The notes beneath the pieces are model-generated. The model searched no databases. It saw nothing but the letters and a program-made list of their open reading frames with translations, and had not been told where the DNA came from. 64,000 nt of DNA from Polyangium spumosum (GTDB lineage: Bacteria; Myxococcota_A; Polyangia; Polyangiales; Polyangiaceae), in contig NZ_WJIE01000002.1 in assembly GCF_009649845.1 (NCBI RefSeq), positions 496,001 to 560,000 of the forward strand, read 5' to 3'. Positions within the stretch are counted from its first letter, which is position 1. Every line of letters starts with the position of its first letter. Positions 35,659 through 45,123 of the stretch are shown here, piece by piece. Position numbers and translations under genes: made by a program.

Positions 35659-38223
35659 ATGCAAGAACGTACTTCCCCCCGGCCTCTCCGCGTCCTCGGT
35701 CGATTCCAGGCGCGCCGGCCTTTTCTGGTCCTTCTCTTCACCCTGCTTTCGCTCCTGCCGGCGGGCTTCTTCGCCACGAAGATCGGCTTTCGGCCCGATT
35801 TCTCGGAGTTATTGCCGGACAACAAGGACAGCGTGATCGAGATGCGCCGGGTCTCGGCGCGGCTCTCGGGCATCACGACGTTGACGGTCACGGCCGAGAT
35901 CGCGGACGGGAAAAACGAGGCGGCGCTGCGCGCATTCGTGGACGCGCTGGTGCCGAAGCTCGCGGCGCTCGGGCCGCCGTGGGTCGAGCAGGTCGACTGG
36001 ACCTCGCGGGCGACGAAAGAGTTCTTCGACGAGAACAAGCTGCTCTTCGCGGAGCTCGCCGACCTCCAGAAGGCGCGGGACGAGGTCGTCGAGCGGTACG
36101 AGTACGAGGTCCAGAAGGAGACGGGCACGCTGCTCGACGAGTCGGACCCGCCCCCGCCGATCACGGCGGCGTCGCTGAAAGAGCGGCTGACGGGGAAAAA
36201 GGCGGGCGAGGCGCCGGCAAAACCGAAGAGCCAGGCGGAGATCGACCGGGGCCCGCACGCGAACGGGTATTACATGAGCGGCGACGGCAAGTTCGTGGCG
36301 GTCATCGCGCGCACGAGCCTGTCGAAGAAGGCGGACCGCGAGGAGCTCCGGCGGAAGATCGAGCGGATCGTCGAGGAGATCGGGCCAAAGAAGTTCGATC
36401 CGACGATGGAGGTCCGGTACACGGGGGACCTCATCATCAGCGGCGAGGCGTACGACGCGATCGTGCAGGACCTCGGGGAGGTCGGCATCAGCGGCGTGCT
36501 CGGCGTGCTCGTGCCGGTGCTGCTCTTTTTCCTGCGGGTGCGCACGGTGCTCGTGATGGCGGGCAGCCTGCTCGTGGGGCTCGTGTGGACCTTCGGGCTG
36601 ACGTATTTCACGATCGGATACCTGACCAGCTCGACGGGCTTCCTGGTCACGATCATCGCCGGCAATGGCATCAACTACGGCATCATGTACATGGCGCGTT
36701 ACCTCGAGGCGCGCCGCGACGACAATGCCGACGTCGAGGGCGCGATCGAGGCGGCGCACAAGGATACGTGGCTGCCGACGCTCTCGGGCTCGGCGACGAC
36801 GATGCTGGCGTACGGCTCGCTCATGCTGACGGATTTCCGGGGCTTCAAGCACTTCGGGATCATCGGCGCGTACGGGATGCTGCTCTGCTGGCTCGCGACG
36901 TACCTGTGCACGCCGGCCCTGCTCGCGGCGACGGAGCGGGTCCGCCCGGTGTATTTCCCGAGCCAGGAGCGGACGAAGGCGCGTGGTTATTATGGCGTGC
37001 TCTTCGCGAAGCTGGCGCTGGCGGCGCCGCGGACGCTCGGGGCGATCGGCGTCGTGATCGGGCTCGTCTCCGTGGGGCTGACGTACCGCTATTTGTCGAG
37101 CGACCCGATGGAGTACGACATGCGCAACATCGACAACGAGCGTCTCGAAAACGCGGCGGTCAAGCTGTCGGTGCGCGCGGGGTACATCGTGGGGCGGATG
37201 TCGCAGGACGGAATGGCGGTCATGACGGACCGCCTGGACCAGGTGCCGCTGCTCGAAGCGGAGCTGCAAAAGCGGCTCGATGCGGCGCCCGCGAACCAAA
37301 AACCCTTCGAGAAGGTGGTGACGATCCACTCGCTGATCCCGAAGGATCAGGCCGAGAAGCTCCCGCTCATCGAGGAGATCCGGCGCATCGTGACGAAGGC
37401 GCGGAAGCGGAAGCTCATCACGGACGAGGACTGGGCCGAGATCGGGCCGTACATGCCCGCGGAGGATCTGAAACCGATCACGATCGCGGACCTGCCGGAG
37501 CCCGTGGCGCGGCCGTTCACCGAGAAGGACGGGACGCGCGGGCGGATCGTGTACATCGTGCCGAAGCAGGGCCAGAGCGTGTGGGACGCGCATTACCTCA
37601 TCCGCTGGGCCGATAGCTTCCGGTCGACGACGCTGCCGACGGGCGAGACGATCAAGGGCTCGGGTCGCGCGGTGATTTACGCGGACATGATCCAGGCCGT
37701 GGTGGAGGACGCGCCGAAGGCGGTGGGGCTCGCGGCGATCGGGGTCGTGGTGATCATCCTGATCGCATTCCGCGGCAGCCCGCGCTCGCTCGGGGTGTTC
37801 GTGCCGTGGCTCTTCGGCGTGAGCATGCTGCTCGGGTTCCTCTACCTGCGGGGCATCAAGCTCAATATCTTGAGCTTCATCGTCCTGCCGATCACGTTCG
37901 GGATCGGGGCCGAGTATTCGCACAACCTGATGCAACGATACCTCTCGGAGGGCGGCGAGAGGCTCGATCGGGTCTTCACGGAGACGGGCGGCGCGCTCGT
38001 GCTCTGCTCGATGACCACGTGTATCGGGTACTTCGCGCTGATGTTCTCCATCAACAGGGGGATCGCGAGCTTCGGCCTCGCGGCGGCGGTCGGGGAGATC
38101 GCCTGCTTGCTCTCCGCGGTGCTGATCTTGCCGTCGTTCCTCGTATGGCTCGAGCAGCGTCGCAAGGCCGCGCTGCCGGAAGCCGCCTCCCCCGAAGACA
38201 AGGTCGATCCTGCGGCGTCGTGA
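35659..38223 (+). CDS. MMPL/RND-family lipid or hydrophobe exporter
   Basis: 854 residues with the two-half RND layout: one membrane helix, a large periplasmic loop (about 55-285), five helices, then a repeat of the pattern with a second loop. Helices include VLLFFLRVRTVLVMAGSLLV and FVPWLFGVSMLLGFLYLRGI; GNGINYGIMYMARYLEAR and FGIGAEYSHNLMQRYLSEG carry the Asp/Glu and Tyr residues typical of MMPL proton relays, in diverged form. Hopanoid (HpnN) and lipid (MmpL) transporters belong here. ATG 35659 starts the family sequence. The GT4 gene begins 35 bp later on the same strand, so the two may move or build one envelope lipid. Confidence 0.82.
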   Translation: MQERTSPRPLRVLGRFQARRPFLVLLFTLLSLLPAGFFATKIGFRPDFSELLPDNKDSVIEMRRVSARLSGITTLTVTAEIADGKNEAALRAFVDALVPKLAALGPPWVEQVDWTSRATKEFFDENKLLFAELADLQKARDEVVERYEYEVQKETGTLLDESDPPPPITAASLKERLTGKKAGEAPAKPKSQAEIDRGPHANGYYMSGDGKFVAVIARTSLSKKADREELRRKIERIVEEIGPKKFDPTMEVRYTGDLIISGEAYDAIVQDLGEVGISGVLGVLVPVLLFFLRVRTVLVMAGSLLVGLVWTFGLTYFTIGYLTSSTGFLVTIIAGNGINYGIMYMARYLEARRDDNADVEGAIEAAHKDTWLPTLSGSATTMLAYGSLMLTDFRGFKHFGIIGAYGMLLCWLATYLCTPALLAATERVRPVYFPSQERTKARGYYGVLFAKLALAAPRTLGAIGVVIGLVSVGLTYRYLSSDPMEYDMRNIDNERLENAAVKLSVRAGYIVGRMSQDGMAVMTDRLDQVPLLEAELQKRLDAAPANQKPFEKVVTIHSLIPKDQAEKLPLIEEIRRIVTKARKRKLITDEDWAEIGPYMPAEDLKPITIADLPEPVARPFTEKDGTRGRIVYIVPKQGQSVWDAHYLIRWADSFRSTTLPTGETIKGSGRAVIYADMIQAVVEDAPKAVGLAAIGVVVIILIAFRGSPRSLGVFVPWLFGVSMLLGFLYLRGIKLNILSFIVLPITFGIGAEYSHNLMQRYLSEGGERLDRVFTETGGALVLCSMTTCIGYFALMFSINRGIASFGLAAAVGEIACLLSAVLILPSFLVWLEQRRKAALPEAASPEDKVDPAAS

Positions 38224-38258
38224 CCCGACCCCTGCCACTTCCTTCGATTCTCACCTCG

Positions 38259-39335
38259 ATGCGTATCGCCTACCTCGCTCCGAACATCCCGGTCCCGGGC
38301 ACGCACGGCGGCTCGACGCACGTGACGAACGTGTATCGCCAGCTCTCGAAGCGCCACGACGTGCTCCTTTATTGCCGCGCGGGCTCGACCGAGCCGGGGG
38401 CGCTCTCGCGCGGCTTGAACGTGCACCCGGTGCTGCAAAAAGGCCTCTTGCCCGCGGCCTTCGCGGCCACCGTCGGGGCCGTGCGGCGCTTCCGGCCCGA
38501 CGTGATCTACGAGCGGTACTCGGCCTTCGGGCTCGGGCCCTTGCTCGCGCGGGCGACGGGCGCGCCGTGCGTGCTCATGACGCTCGACCGCGACGCGAGC
38601 GCCCTCTCGTTCCGGTATTCGGATCGGATCGTGGCGACGAGCGCGGAGTTCATCCCTGTGGAATACCGGGACAAACTGCGGATCGTGCACTGGGGCGTGG
38701 ACGTGGACGGGCTCGTCGGCAAGAGCGGCGCGGCCTTGCGGGCGCGCCATGCGCCGCGGGGCGAGCGCATCGTGCTTTATACGGGCAGCTTCCCGGACTG
38801 GCACGGGGTCGAGGTCCTCGTCGAGGTCGCGCGGTCGTGGTCGGGGCCGGACGTGGTCTTCCTGCTCGTGGGGGACGGACAGGACAAATCGTACGTGGAG
38901 CGGCTGGCGGCGTCGCGGGGCGTCGCGGGGCGGGTCGTCTTCGCGGGGCGGGTCCCGCACGGGGAGATCGGCGCGTACATCGACGCGGCGGACGTGTGCG
39001 TCGCGCCGTATGCGCCCTCGAAGCATTACATCTTCCGCGTGTACGGCATGAATCGCGACCCCATCAAGGTGCTCGAGTACATGGCGCTCGGGAAGGTGGC
39101 GATCACCATCGACACGCCGCGCATGCGAGAGCTCTTCAAGGCGGACGAGGAGATCCTCCTCTACCGGGCCGAGGATCCGGACGACCTGCGCCGAACGCTC
39201 ATGAAGGCGCTCACGGACGCGGACATGCGCGCCCGCGTCGGCTCGGCCGGCGCCTCGCTCGTTCGGTCGAGGTACACGTGGAGCCACCACGCGGAGGAGC
39301 TCGAAGCCGTCTTCGGCGAGGTCGTGCGCCGGTAA
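38259..39335 (+). CDS. Glycosyltransferase family 4
   Basis: 358 residues. The N-terminal Rossmann domain starts MRIAYLAPNIPVPGTHGGST, with the Gly-rich loop after the first strand as in GT-B enzymes. The C-terminal domain has VLYTGSFPDWHGVEVLVEVA and VCVAPYAPSKHYIF, then a conserved DPIKVLEYMALGK matching the nucleotide-sugar-binding E-x7-E region. It transfers a sugar from a nucleotide donor in the cytoplasm. The start at 38259 is clear. It follows the MMPL gene closely and may glycosylate a lipid that MMPL exports. No acceptor can be assigned. Confidence 0.86.
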   Translation: MRIAYLAPNIPVPGTHGGSTHVTNVYRQLSKRHDVLLYCRAGSTEPGALSRGLNVHPVLQKGLLPAAFAATVGAVRRFRPDVIYERYSAFGLGPLLARATGAPCVLMTLDRDASALSFRYSDRIVATSAEFIPVEYRDKLRIVHWGVDVDGLVGKSGAALRARHAPRGERIVLYTGSFPDWHGVEVLVEVARSWSGPDVVFLLVGDGQDKSYVERLAASRGVAGRVVFAGRVPHGEIGAYIDAADVCVAPYAPSKHYIFRVYGMNRDPIKVLEYMALGKVAITIDTPRMRELFKADEEILLYRAEDPDDLRRTLMKALTDADMRARVGSAGASLVRSRYTWSHHAEELEAVFGEVVRR

Positions 39336-39401
39336 CCGCCCTCCCCTAACGCGACGCGGCTAGCTTGGGAAGGAAAAAAGTCAAGGTCGGCGAAAAGAAA
39401 C

Positions 39402-39430
39402 TTGCACGGGTGTCACCGTCCTGTAACAAT
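39402..39430 (+). promoter_or_regulatory. Candidate sigma-70 promoter of the 34-residue ORF
   Basis: TTGCAC (39402-39407) and TAACAAT (39424-39430) are 16 bp apart. They lie about 35-40 bp before the ORF and its GGAGG site. The surrounding DNA is markedly AT-richer than the genome average. Confidence 0.4.
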
Positions 39431-39462
39431 CTGTCCTTCACCTTGACATGGAGGAGGGCACG

Positions 39463-39567
39463 ATGCGCGACCGCGTTCACCAGGTTCTGAAGTTCGTGGG
39501 ACTGGCCCTTGCCGTTGTCTTCCTTGGCCCGGGCGTGGAGCTCACGTCCCAGGACGGCCAAGGCTGA
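39463..39567 (+). CDS. 34-residue membrane or secreted peptide ORF
   Basis: The translation starts MRDRVHQVLK, continues with the hydrophobic segment FVGLALAVVFLGPG and ends QDGQG. It has a GGAGG site 8 bp upstream of the ATG, the candidate promoter at 39402-39430, and a GC-rich hairpin 17 bp after the stop. This full set of signals around so short a frame makes chance less likely. A basic start and one hydrophobic helix suggest a membrane peptide or a short signal-like peptide. No homologue can be checked here. Confidence 0.45.
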   Translation: MRDRVHQVLKFVGLALAVVFLGPGVELTSQDGQG

Positions 39568-39583
39568 GCAAAGCGAGGGGGAG

Positions 39584-39609
39584 GCGGGTCCCGGACGGCC
39601 GGGACCCGC
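39584..39609 (+). terminator. Hairpin after the 34-residue ORF
   Basis: GCGGGTCCCGG (39584-39594) pairs perfectly over 11 bp with CCGGGACCCGC (39599-39609), with a 4-nt loop. No T-run follows, so termination may need Rho or be partial. Confidence 0.5.
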
Positions 39610-39723
39610 GTTCGACCAGGGCGTGCGGGCAGGCCCTGCGCGTGAGGTCACACCTGTTCGGCCGGGACGGCCTCGAAACTCGGACAGGATCGGCGTAAGC
39701 GCGGCGATGTATCCTCAGGGACC

Positions 39724-40140
39724 GTGAGCGCGAACGGCGAGCCCCTGACGATCGGAGCGCATCGGATCACGCTCGAGCCGCCCGACATCGTGCTCGCGTG
39801 TTTCGTGGGGGATGTGAGCGAGGCGGAGGTGTCGCGCCTGCTCGATGTATTCGAGCCCTTCGCAGTGGCGTCCGGGCGCGCGTACCTGCTCATCGACGTG
39901 GCGGGCGTGGGCCACGTGAGCCCGGAGGCGAGGCGGGCGGCTGCGATACGGCAGTTGCCGCCGGCGTATGCGGGGCTCGTGATCTTCGGGGGCACGTTCC
40001 AGCAGCAGCTCGTGGTGAAGCTCGCGACGACGGCGGGCTGGTTCCTGCGAGGGCGGGCGCTCGGCAAGCCGATGCCAATGTGCCTGAAAGACGAACGCGC
40101 GGCCCGGGCGTGGGTCGCGGGGCAGCGCGACGCGTATTGA
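39724..40140 (+). CDS. STAS-like regulatory domain protein
   Basis: 138 residues starting GTG. The pattern of alternating strands and helices (ITLEPPDIVLACFVGDV, then YLLIDVAGVGHVSPEARRAA and LVIFGGTFQQQLVVKL) is like SpoIIAA/STAS or related anti-sigma antagonist folds. No phosphorylatable Ser in the usual site is obvious. The 3' part ends in a short polar tail. It stands alone between the 34-residue ORF and the chitinase gene. A role in signalling by partner binding is possible but unproven. Confidence 0.55.
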   Translation: MSANGEPLTIGAHRITLEPPDIVLACFVGDVSEAEVSRLLDVFEPFAVASGRAYLLIDVAGVGHVSPEARRAAAIRQLPPAYAGLVIFGGTFQQQLVVKLATTAGWFLRGRALGKPMPMCLKDERAARAWVAGQRDAY

Positions 40141-40192
40141 GGGTCGAAGCCGGGATGGATTTCGAGGGCGCCTCGGGTGACGATGGCGGCCC

Positions 40193-41131
40193 ATGAAGAC
40201 CCGGTGGACGAGCTTCTTCGTGGTGATGGCCCTCCTCGGCGCGGCGTGCGGGGGCGGTGAGGGAGGCGAAGGCGGGAGCGGGGGCGCGGGCAGCGGCGGC
40301 GGCACGGGCGGCGGCAGCGGCGGCAGCGGCGGCAACGGCGGCGTCGGCGGAAGGGGCGGCGCGGGCGGCGCCGGCGGAATGGGCGGCGCCGGGGGCGGCA
40401 ATGGCGGGGGATTCGCGGCGATCGTGTCGAAAGAGGTCTACGACGCGATGTTCCTGCACAGAAACGCGCTTTACGCCTACGAATCACTCGTCGCCGCGGC
40501 GGAGACGTTCCCGGCGTTCTGCAACGAGGGCAGCCTCGACGACCGGAGACGCGAGGCGGCCGCGTTCCTCGCGAACATCTCGCACGAGACCACGGGCGGC
40601 TGGCCCGCGGCCCCGGACGGCCCGTATGCGTGGGGGCTCTATTTCACGCAGGAGGTCGGCTGCGAGAACGGGGGCTGCACGGGGTATTGCGACGCGACGA
40701 ACCAAGAGTGGCCTTGCGCGCCGGGGAAGACCTATCACGGGCGCGGGCCCATCCAGCTCTCGTGGAACTACAACTACGGCCAGGCCGGCGACGCCCTCGG
40801 GCTGCCGCTCCTGACCGATCCGGATCAGGTGACCTCGGACGGCACGGTGGCCTTCCGGACGGGCGCGTGGTTCTGGATGACGCCGCAATCGCCGAAGCCG
40901 TCCTGCCACGACGTGATGACGGGGGCGTGGACGCCGTCGATGCAGGATCAAATGCTCGGCCGCGCGCCAGGGTTCGGGATGACGATCAACATCATCAACG
41001 GCGGGCTCGAGTGCAACCAGCCGACGAACACGAAGGTGGAGGACCGCGTCGGGTTTTACCTGCGATACACGCAGATGCTCGGGGTGGACCCCGGCCCGAA
41101 CCTGTATTGCGACAAGATGGCGTCTTATTGA
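40193..41131 (+). CDS. GH19 chitinase-like lipoprotein
   Basis: 312 residues. A signal peptide ending [10 protein letters not shown] is followed by a Gly-rich linker (to about residue 72). The catalytic domain has SHETTGGW with the first catalytic Glu, then [12 protein letters not shown] with the likely second, and [16 protein letters not shown], a hallmark of GH19 substrate binding. Several Cys pairs suit an extracellular fold. GH19 enzymes cut chitin or, in some bacteria, peptidoglycan. In a predatory or saprophytic bacterium both are plausible. The tRNA-Pro gene lies directly downstream on the other strand. Confidence 0.88.
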   Translation: MKTRWTSFFVVMALLGAACGGGEGGEGGSGGAGSGGGTGGGSGGSGGNGGVGGRGGAGGAGGMGGAGGGNGGGFAAIVSKEVYDAMFLHRNALYAYESLVAAAETFPAFCNEGSLDDRRREAAAFLANISHETTGGWPAAPDGPYAWGLYFTQEVGCENGGCTGYCDATNQEWPCAPGKTYHGRGPIQLSWNYNYGQAGDALGLPLLTDPDQVTSDGTVAFRTGAWFWMTPQSPKPSCHDVMTGAWTPSMQDQMLGRAPGFGMTINIINGGLECNQPTNTKVEDRVGFYLRYTQMLGVDPGPNLYCDKMASY

Positions 41132-41142
41132 CGAATGCTGAG

Positions 41143-41216
41143 TCGGGGAGGTGGGATTTGAACCCACGACAACGAGCACCCAAAGCTCGTGCACTACCGG
41201 ACTGTGCGACTCCCCG
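41143..41216 (-). tRNA. tRNA-Pro(UGG)
   Basis: 74 nt. The acceptor stem CGGGGAG pairs with CTCCCCG, discriminator A. The anticodon arm CGAGC/GCTCG holds a 7-nt loop with anticodon TGG at 41182-41180. The T-arm GTGGG-TTCAAAT-CCCAC is intact. No 3' CCA is encoded. A weak promoter (TTGCTT at 41278-41273, then TCTAGA at 41257-41252) lies upstream with a 15-bp spacer. Confidence 0.95.
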
Positions 41217-41330
41217 GACGCCGCCCGCTCACGGGCACCGCGCGGCGGCACTCTAGACGACGTGGGCGGCCGAAGCAAGAGGGTTCGGGGGGTTCAGGGC
41301 GTGGCTCGACCCCTCCGCCCGCAGGCCCGC

Positions 41331-43655
41331 CTACCGCAGGTTCTCCACGAAGTATTCGACCGTCCGCTGGGTCGCGTAGAGCCTCGCCGCAGGCGCCCGG
41401 TAGCCGTGCCGCTCCCCGGGGAACACGAGCAGGTCGAAGCGCTTGTTCGCCGCGACGAGCGCGTCGATGAGCTCCGCCGTGTTCTGGAAATGCACGTTCT
41501 CATCCATGAGCGCGTGCATGAGGAAGAGCTTGCCCCGGAGGTTCCCGGCGAGCTTCGTCAGGTCCGCCGCGTCGTAGCTCTTCTCGTCGTCCTTCACGCT
41601 GCCGAGATAACGCTCGGTGTATGCGCTGTCGTAGAGGCGCCAATCCGTCACGAGCGAACCCGCGACGCCCACGTGGAACCGATCGGGCGCCTTGAGGAGC
41701 GCGAGCGCCGCCATGTAGCCGCCGTAGCTGTGCCCATGAATGCCGACGCGGCTCGCGTCGATGTACGGGCGCTTCGCGATCGCGTCGATCCCGGCGATCT
41801 GGTCGGCGAGATCGACGTTGCCCACGTTCTTGTAGAGCGGCGCCTCGAACGCCGGGCCCCGCCCCGCGGTGCCGCGGTTGTCGAGCTGGAACACGGCGAA
41901 GCCCCGATCGGCGAGGTGCTGCCACAGGAGGCGCGCGCTCCACATGTTGAGCACCGTCTGCACGCCCGGCCCGCCGTACACCATCACGACGACCGGATGC
42001 TTCTTCCCAGGCTCGATCACGCGCGGCGGCAAGAGCGCGCCATAAAGCTTCACGCCGCCCGGGCCGTCCACGCTCACGATCTCGGGCGAGCGAACGCCGA
42101 GCGAGGCGAAATCGGGATCCATCGGGAGCGTGAGGTCCGCGAGCACCGGCCCGCCGAGCTCGCGAAGGACGACCTTCGGCGTCCGATCCATCGCGGAATG
42201 GATGTCCATGACGAACTTCGCCCCGCGATCGACCGCCGCCCAGTGCACGCCGGGCTCCTCGGTCCAGCGCTTCGGCGCGCCGCCCTCGAGCGGCACCGAA
42301 TAAAGATGCCTGTCGAGCGGCGTGTCCTTGCCGTCGCCAATAAAAAACACGCGCCCGGCCGCCTCGTCAACGCGGCCGAGGGCATGCACGTCCCAGTCGC
42401 CGGAGGTGAGGGGCTTGATCGACGCGCCCGTGGTCGCGTCGCGGAGCTCCAGGTGGATATGACCACCCACGTCGTGCGGCCACACGAAACGCGGCGATTT
42501 TTCGAGGAGGTGGTAATCGATGAACTCGATCCACGTGGGCGAGGTCTCCGCGAAGAGCTCCTTGGCCTCGCCGCTCTTCGCGTCCACGCGGACGAGCGCG
42601 CGGCGCTTCTGGAGCCGATCGAGCGTCTGCAAATAGAGGGCATTACCATCCGGCGCCCAGCGGAAACGCGCCATGTAGCGCTCGGCCTCGGCAGGCCATT
42701 TCAACCAGGTCGTCTTCTTCGTCTTGAGATCGACGATGCCCGCGCGGACCTTGGGGTTCTTCTCGCCAACCTCCGGGTACTTCTGCATCATGAGATCGGG
42801 CGCCTCGCCACGATATCCGAGCACCGGATGCTCGGGGACGTCACGCTCGTCGACCTCGAGATACACGATCTTGTCGCAGCCCGGCGACCAGAAGAACCCG
42901 TGCGGCTCGTCGAGCTCCTCCTGCCCGAGGAAATCACTCTGCCCGCGCGTCGTGCCCTTGGGCCCGCCCGTCGTGAGCCGCGTCTCTTTGCGCGTCGCGA
43001 CGTCCACGACCCACAGATCATCCGATCGGACATACGCCACGCGTTCGCCCGTGGCGCAGAGCTGCGGGTCGAGCTCGGGCTCCTGCGTCTCCGTGAGCCG
43101 CGAGAGCTTGCCGTCCGCGGCGCGCACGAAGACGTCCCCCGCCGCAGGCACGAGCATCACGGGCGCCTTCTCGGCCCACTGGTAGCCGACGATCCCCATC
43201 GCGCGTTGTCGCTGCCGCTCGCGCCGGAGCTCCTCCTCACGCGAGAGCGGCTTGCCGCTGCCCGGCAGATCCGAGGCGCGCAGGAGCACCCTCGACGTGC
43301 GTTTGTCGAGGTCGAACGCGAAGAGCGACATCGTCATGTCCCCCGACTCGCTCGCGAGATACGTGACGAGCTTGCCGTCCGGCGAAGGCTTGATCAGCCG
43401 CGGGATGTTCCACCCCGGCTCCGGCATCTTGATCATCCGCTCGAACGAGACCGCGCTCTTCTCCGGCCCGAGGATCATGGCGTGCGTCGCGTCGGCGTTC
43501 GGCAGAGCCGCCGCTCCGGGCGCGCCCTCGGCCGCGTGGTCCTTCGTCATCTCGCTCAGCAGCGGACGCTTGGGCCACGGCTCGCCGGCCCCACCACAAC
43601 CCGAGAGCACCCCCGCGAGCGCGAGGACGCCCGCCAAACCCTGTCCCTTGTGCAT
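41331..43655 (-). CDS. Prolyl oligopeptidase (S9) family lipoprotein, DPP-IV-like
   Basis: 774 residues. The signal ends GVLSGCGGAG with a lipobox. Residues about 60-500 look like the beta-propeller that gates the active site (repeated blade-like segments such as GKLVTYLASESGD). The C-terminal alpha/beta-hydrolase has GHSYGG with nucleophile Ser near 643, Asp in MDENVHF and His in GERHGYR, so the triad is complete. It cuts short proline-containing peptides at the cell surface. It is divergent from nothing nearby; a CNNM gene lies just upstream on the same strand. Confidence 0.9.
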   Translation of the reverse strand: MHKGQGLAGVLALAGVLSGCGGAGEPWPKRPLLSEMTKDHAAEGAPGAAALPNADATHAMILGPEKSAVSFERMIKMPEPGWNIPRLIKPSPDGKLVTYLASESGDMTMSLFAFDLDKRTSRVLLRASDLPGSGKPLSREEELRRERQRQRAMGIVGYQWAEKAPVMLVPAAGDVFVRAADGKLSRLTETQEPELDPQLCATGERVAYVRSDDLWVVDVATRKETRLTTGGPKGTTRGQSDFLGQEELDEPHGFFWSPGCDKIVYLEVDERDVPEHPVLGYRGEAPDLMMQKYPEVGEKNPKVRAGIVDLKTKKTTWLKWPAEAERYMARFRWAPDGNALYLQTLDRLQKRRALVRVDAKSGEAKELFAETSPTWIEFIDYHLLEKSPRFVWPHDVGGHIHLELRDATTGASIKPLTSGDWDVHALGRVDEAAGRVFFIGDGKDTPLDRHLYSVPLEGGAPKRWTEEPGVHWAAVDRGAKFVMDIHSAMDRTPKVVLRELGGPVLADLTLPMDPDFASLGVRSPEIVSVDGPGGVKLYGALLPPRVIEPGKKHPVVVMVYGGPGVQTVLNMWSARLLWQHLADRGFAVFQLDNRGTAGRGPAFEAPLYKNVGNVDLADQIAGIDAIAKRPYIDASRVGIHGHSYGGYMAALALLKAPDRFHVGVAGSLVTDWRLYDSAYTERYLGSVKDDEKSYDAADLTKLAGNLRGKLFLMHALMDENVHFQNTAELIDALVAANKRFDLLVFPGERHGYRAPAARLYATQRTVEYFVENLR

Positions 43656-43698
43656 GCCCTCGGTTAGATCGAGACCGAGCCCGAGTCCACCCCGGCCA

Positions 43699-45051
43699 TC
43701 ACTCGGGCAACGCGCCGCCCTCGGCCTCGGCCGCAGACGGCGGCGGCGGCGGTACGGACCTGTCGGTCGTGACGATGCGGACGCGACGCACGCGCCTGCC
43801 GACGACGTCCGTCACGATGAGGGTGTACCCCTCGCACTCGACACGATCTCCAGGCTCGGCCGGGTGCTCGAGCCGCTCGAGGATGTAGCCACCCACGGTC
43901 TCGACGGTCTTCGCCTCGGGCAAAAGGACGATCCCCGCGTCACGCTCGAGGTCGACGAGCAGCACGCGCCCATCGACCTCGACGAGGCCCGGACCGCGGC
44001 GGTGGATCGGCGGCACTTCCTCGTCGTTCTCGTCGCGGATCTCGCCGACGATCTCCTCGAGCACGTCCTCGATCGTGACGAGTCCGACGAACTCCCCGGT
44101 CGGGCTCGTGACGATCGCCACGGGGATCTGCTTGGCCTGCATCTCCAGGCGCAGCCGCTCGACGGAGGTGGTCTCGCGGGCGAAGATCGGCTTGCGGAGG
44201 AGCTCGGCGACACGCGCGGCCTTGCGGCGGCCCGAGAGGACGTCGAAGAGGTCACGGAGGTGCAAGTACCCGAGCACGGTGTGGCCCTGGGCGTCGAGCA
44301 CCGGATACCGCGAATAACCGGCCTCGGCGACGATCTTCACGGCCTCGTCGATGCTCATCGCGGCCCGGAGCGTCGCGGCCTCGCTGCGCAGCGACATGAC
44401 GTGACGCGCGGTGCGACGGCGCAGATCGAAGATGCGCACGAGCATGCTGCGCAGCGCAGGATCGAGGCCCGCGGGGCTCCTCGTGAGCAGGATGCGGAGC
44501 TCCTCGGAGGTGTGCGCGATCTCCTCCTCGTGCGCGGGCTGGAGGCCGAAGGCCCGCACGAAGGCGTTCGCCGCGGAGTTCAGCACCCAGATGATGGGCC
44601 ACATCAGCACGAAGAAGACGTGGAGCGGCTGCGCAGCCCAGAGCGTGACCTTCTCGGTGCGCTGGATGGCGAGCGTCTTCGGGGCGAGCTCACCGATGAT
44701 CGTGTGCAGCGACATGATCAAGGTGAAGGCGACGCCGAGGGCGATCGCGTGCGTGGCCTCGGGGCCGACGCCGAGCCGGATGAGCGCAGGTTCGAGGAGG
44801 TGCGCGACCGCAGGCTCGCCGATCCAGCCGAGGCCGAGGCTCGCGAGGGTGATGCCGAGCTGGTTGGCCGAGAGGTAGGCGTCGAGGCGCTGCGACATCG
44901 CGAGCGCCCGTTTGGCCCGCGCGTCGCCGCTGCGGACGAGCTGCTCCAGGCGCGAGGGGCGCATCTTGACGATGGCGAACTCGGACGCGACGAAAAACGC
45001 GTTGAGCAGGATGAGCAGCGCCGTCGCGAGCAGATAAAAAATCGTCGACAT
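43699..45051 (-). CDS. CNNM/CorC-type membrane protein with CBS domains
   Basis: 450 residues. A CNNM domain of about four membrane helices starts at the N-terminus and contains VASEFAIVKMRPSRLEQL and GELAPKTLAIQR, both typical. Two CBS domains occupy about 205-335 (PVLDAQGHTVLGYLHLRD, then GLVTIEDVLEEIVGEI), and a CorC_HlyC domain ends the chain (GLVEVDGRVLLVDLERD, TVGGYILERL). Such proteins move or sense Mg2+ or other divalent cations; the older name hemolysin is misleading. The start at 45051 is standard. The glutamate-cysteine ligase gene lies upstream on the same strand. Confidence 0.93.
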   Translation of the reverse strand: MSTIFYLLATALLILLNAFFVASEFAIVKMRPSRLEQLVRSGDARAKRALAMSQRLDAYLSANQLGITLASLGLGWIGEPAVAHLLEPALIRLGVGPEATHAIALGVAFTLIMSLHTIIGELAPKTLAIQRTEKVTLWAAQPLHVFFVLMWPIIWVLNSAANAFVRAFGLQPAHEEEIAHTSEELRILLTRSPAGLDPALRSMLVRIFDLRRRTARHVMSLRSEAATLRAAMSIDEAVKIVAEAGYSRYPVLDAQGHTVLGYLHLRDLFDVLSGRRKAARVAELLRKPIFARETTSVERLRLEMQAKQIPVAIVTSPTGEFVGLVTIEDVLEEIVGEIRDENDEEVPPIHRRGPGLVEVDGRVLLVDLERDAGIVLLPEAKTVETVGGYILERLEHPAEPGDRVECEGYTLIVTDVVGRRVRRVRIVTTDRSVPPPPPSAAEAEGGALPE

Positions 45052-45123
45052 CGTCCGGACCCCGTCCCCCAGGAGCGGGAGAGCGCGCCCAAACGATGGC
45101 TCGTTCTCCCTGCGAACGCCGCT

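Noticed and set aside
35809-38238. An 809-codon open frame antisense to the MMPL gene
   Set aside because: Mirror of the real gene in high-GC DNA: very rich in Arg, Asp, Glu and His without any fold.
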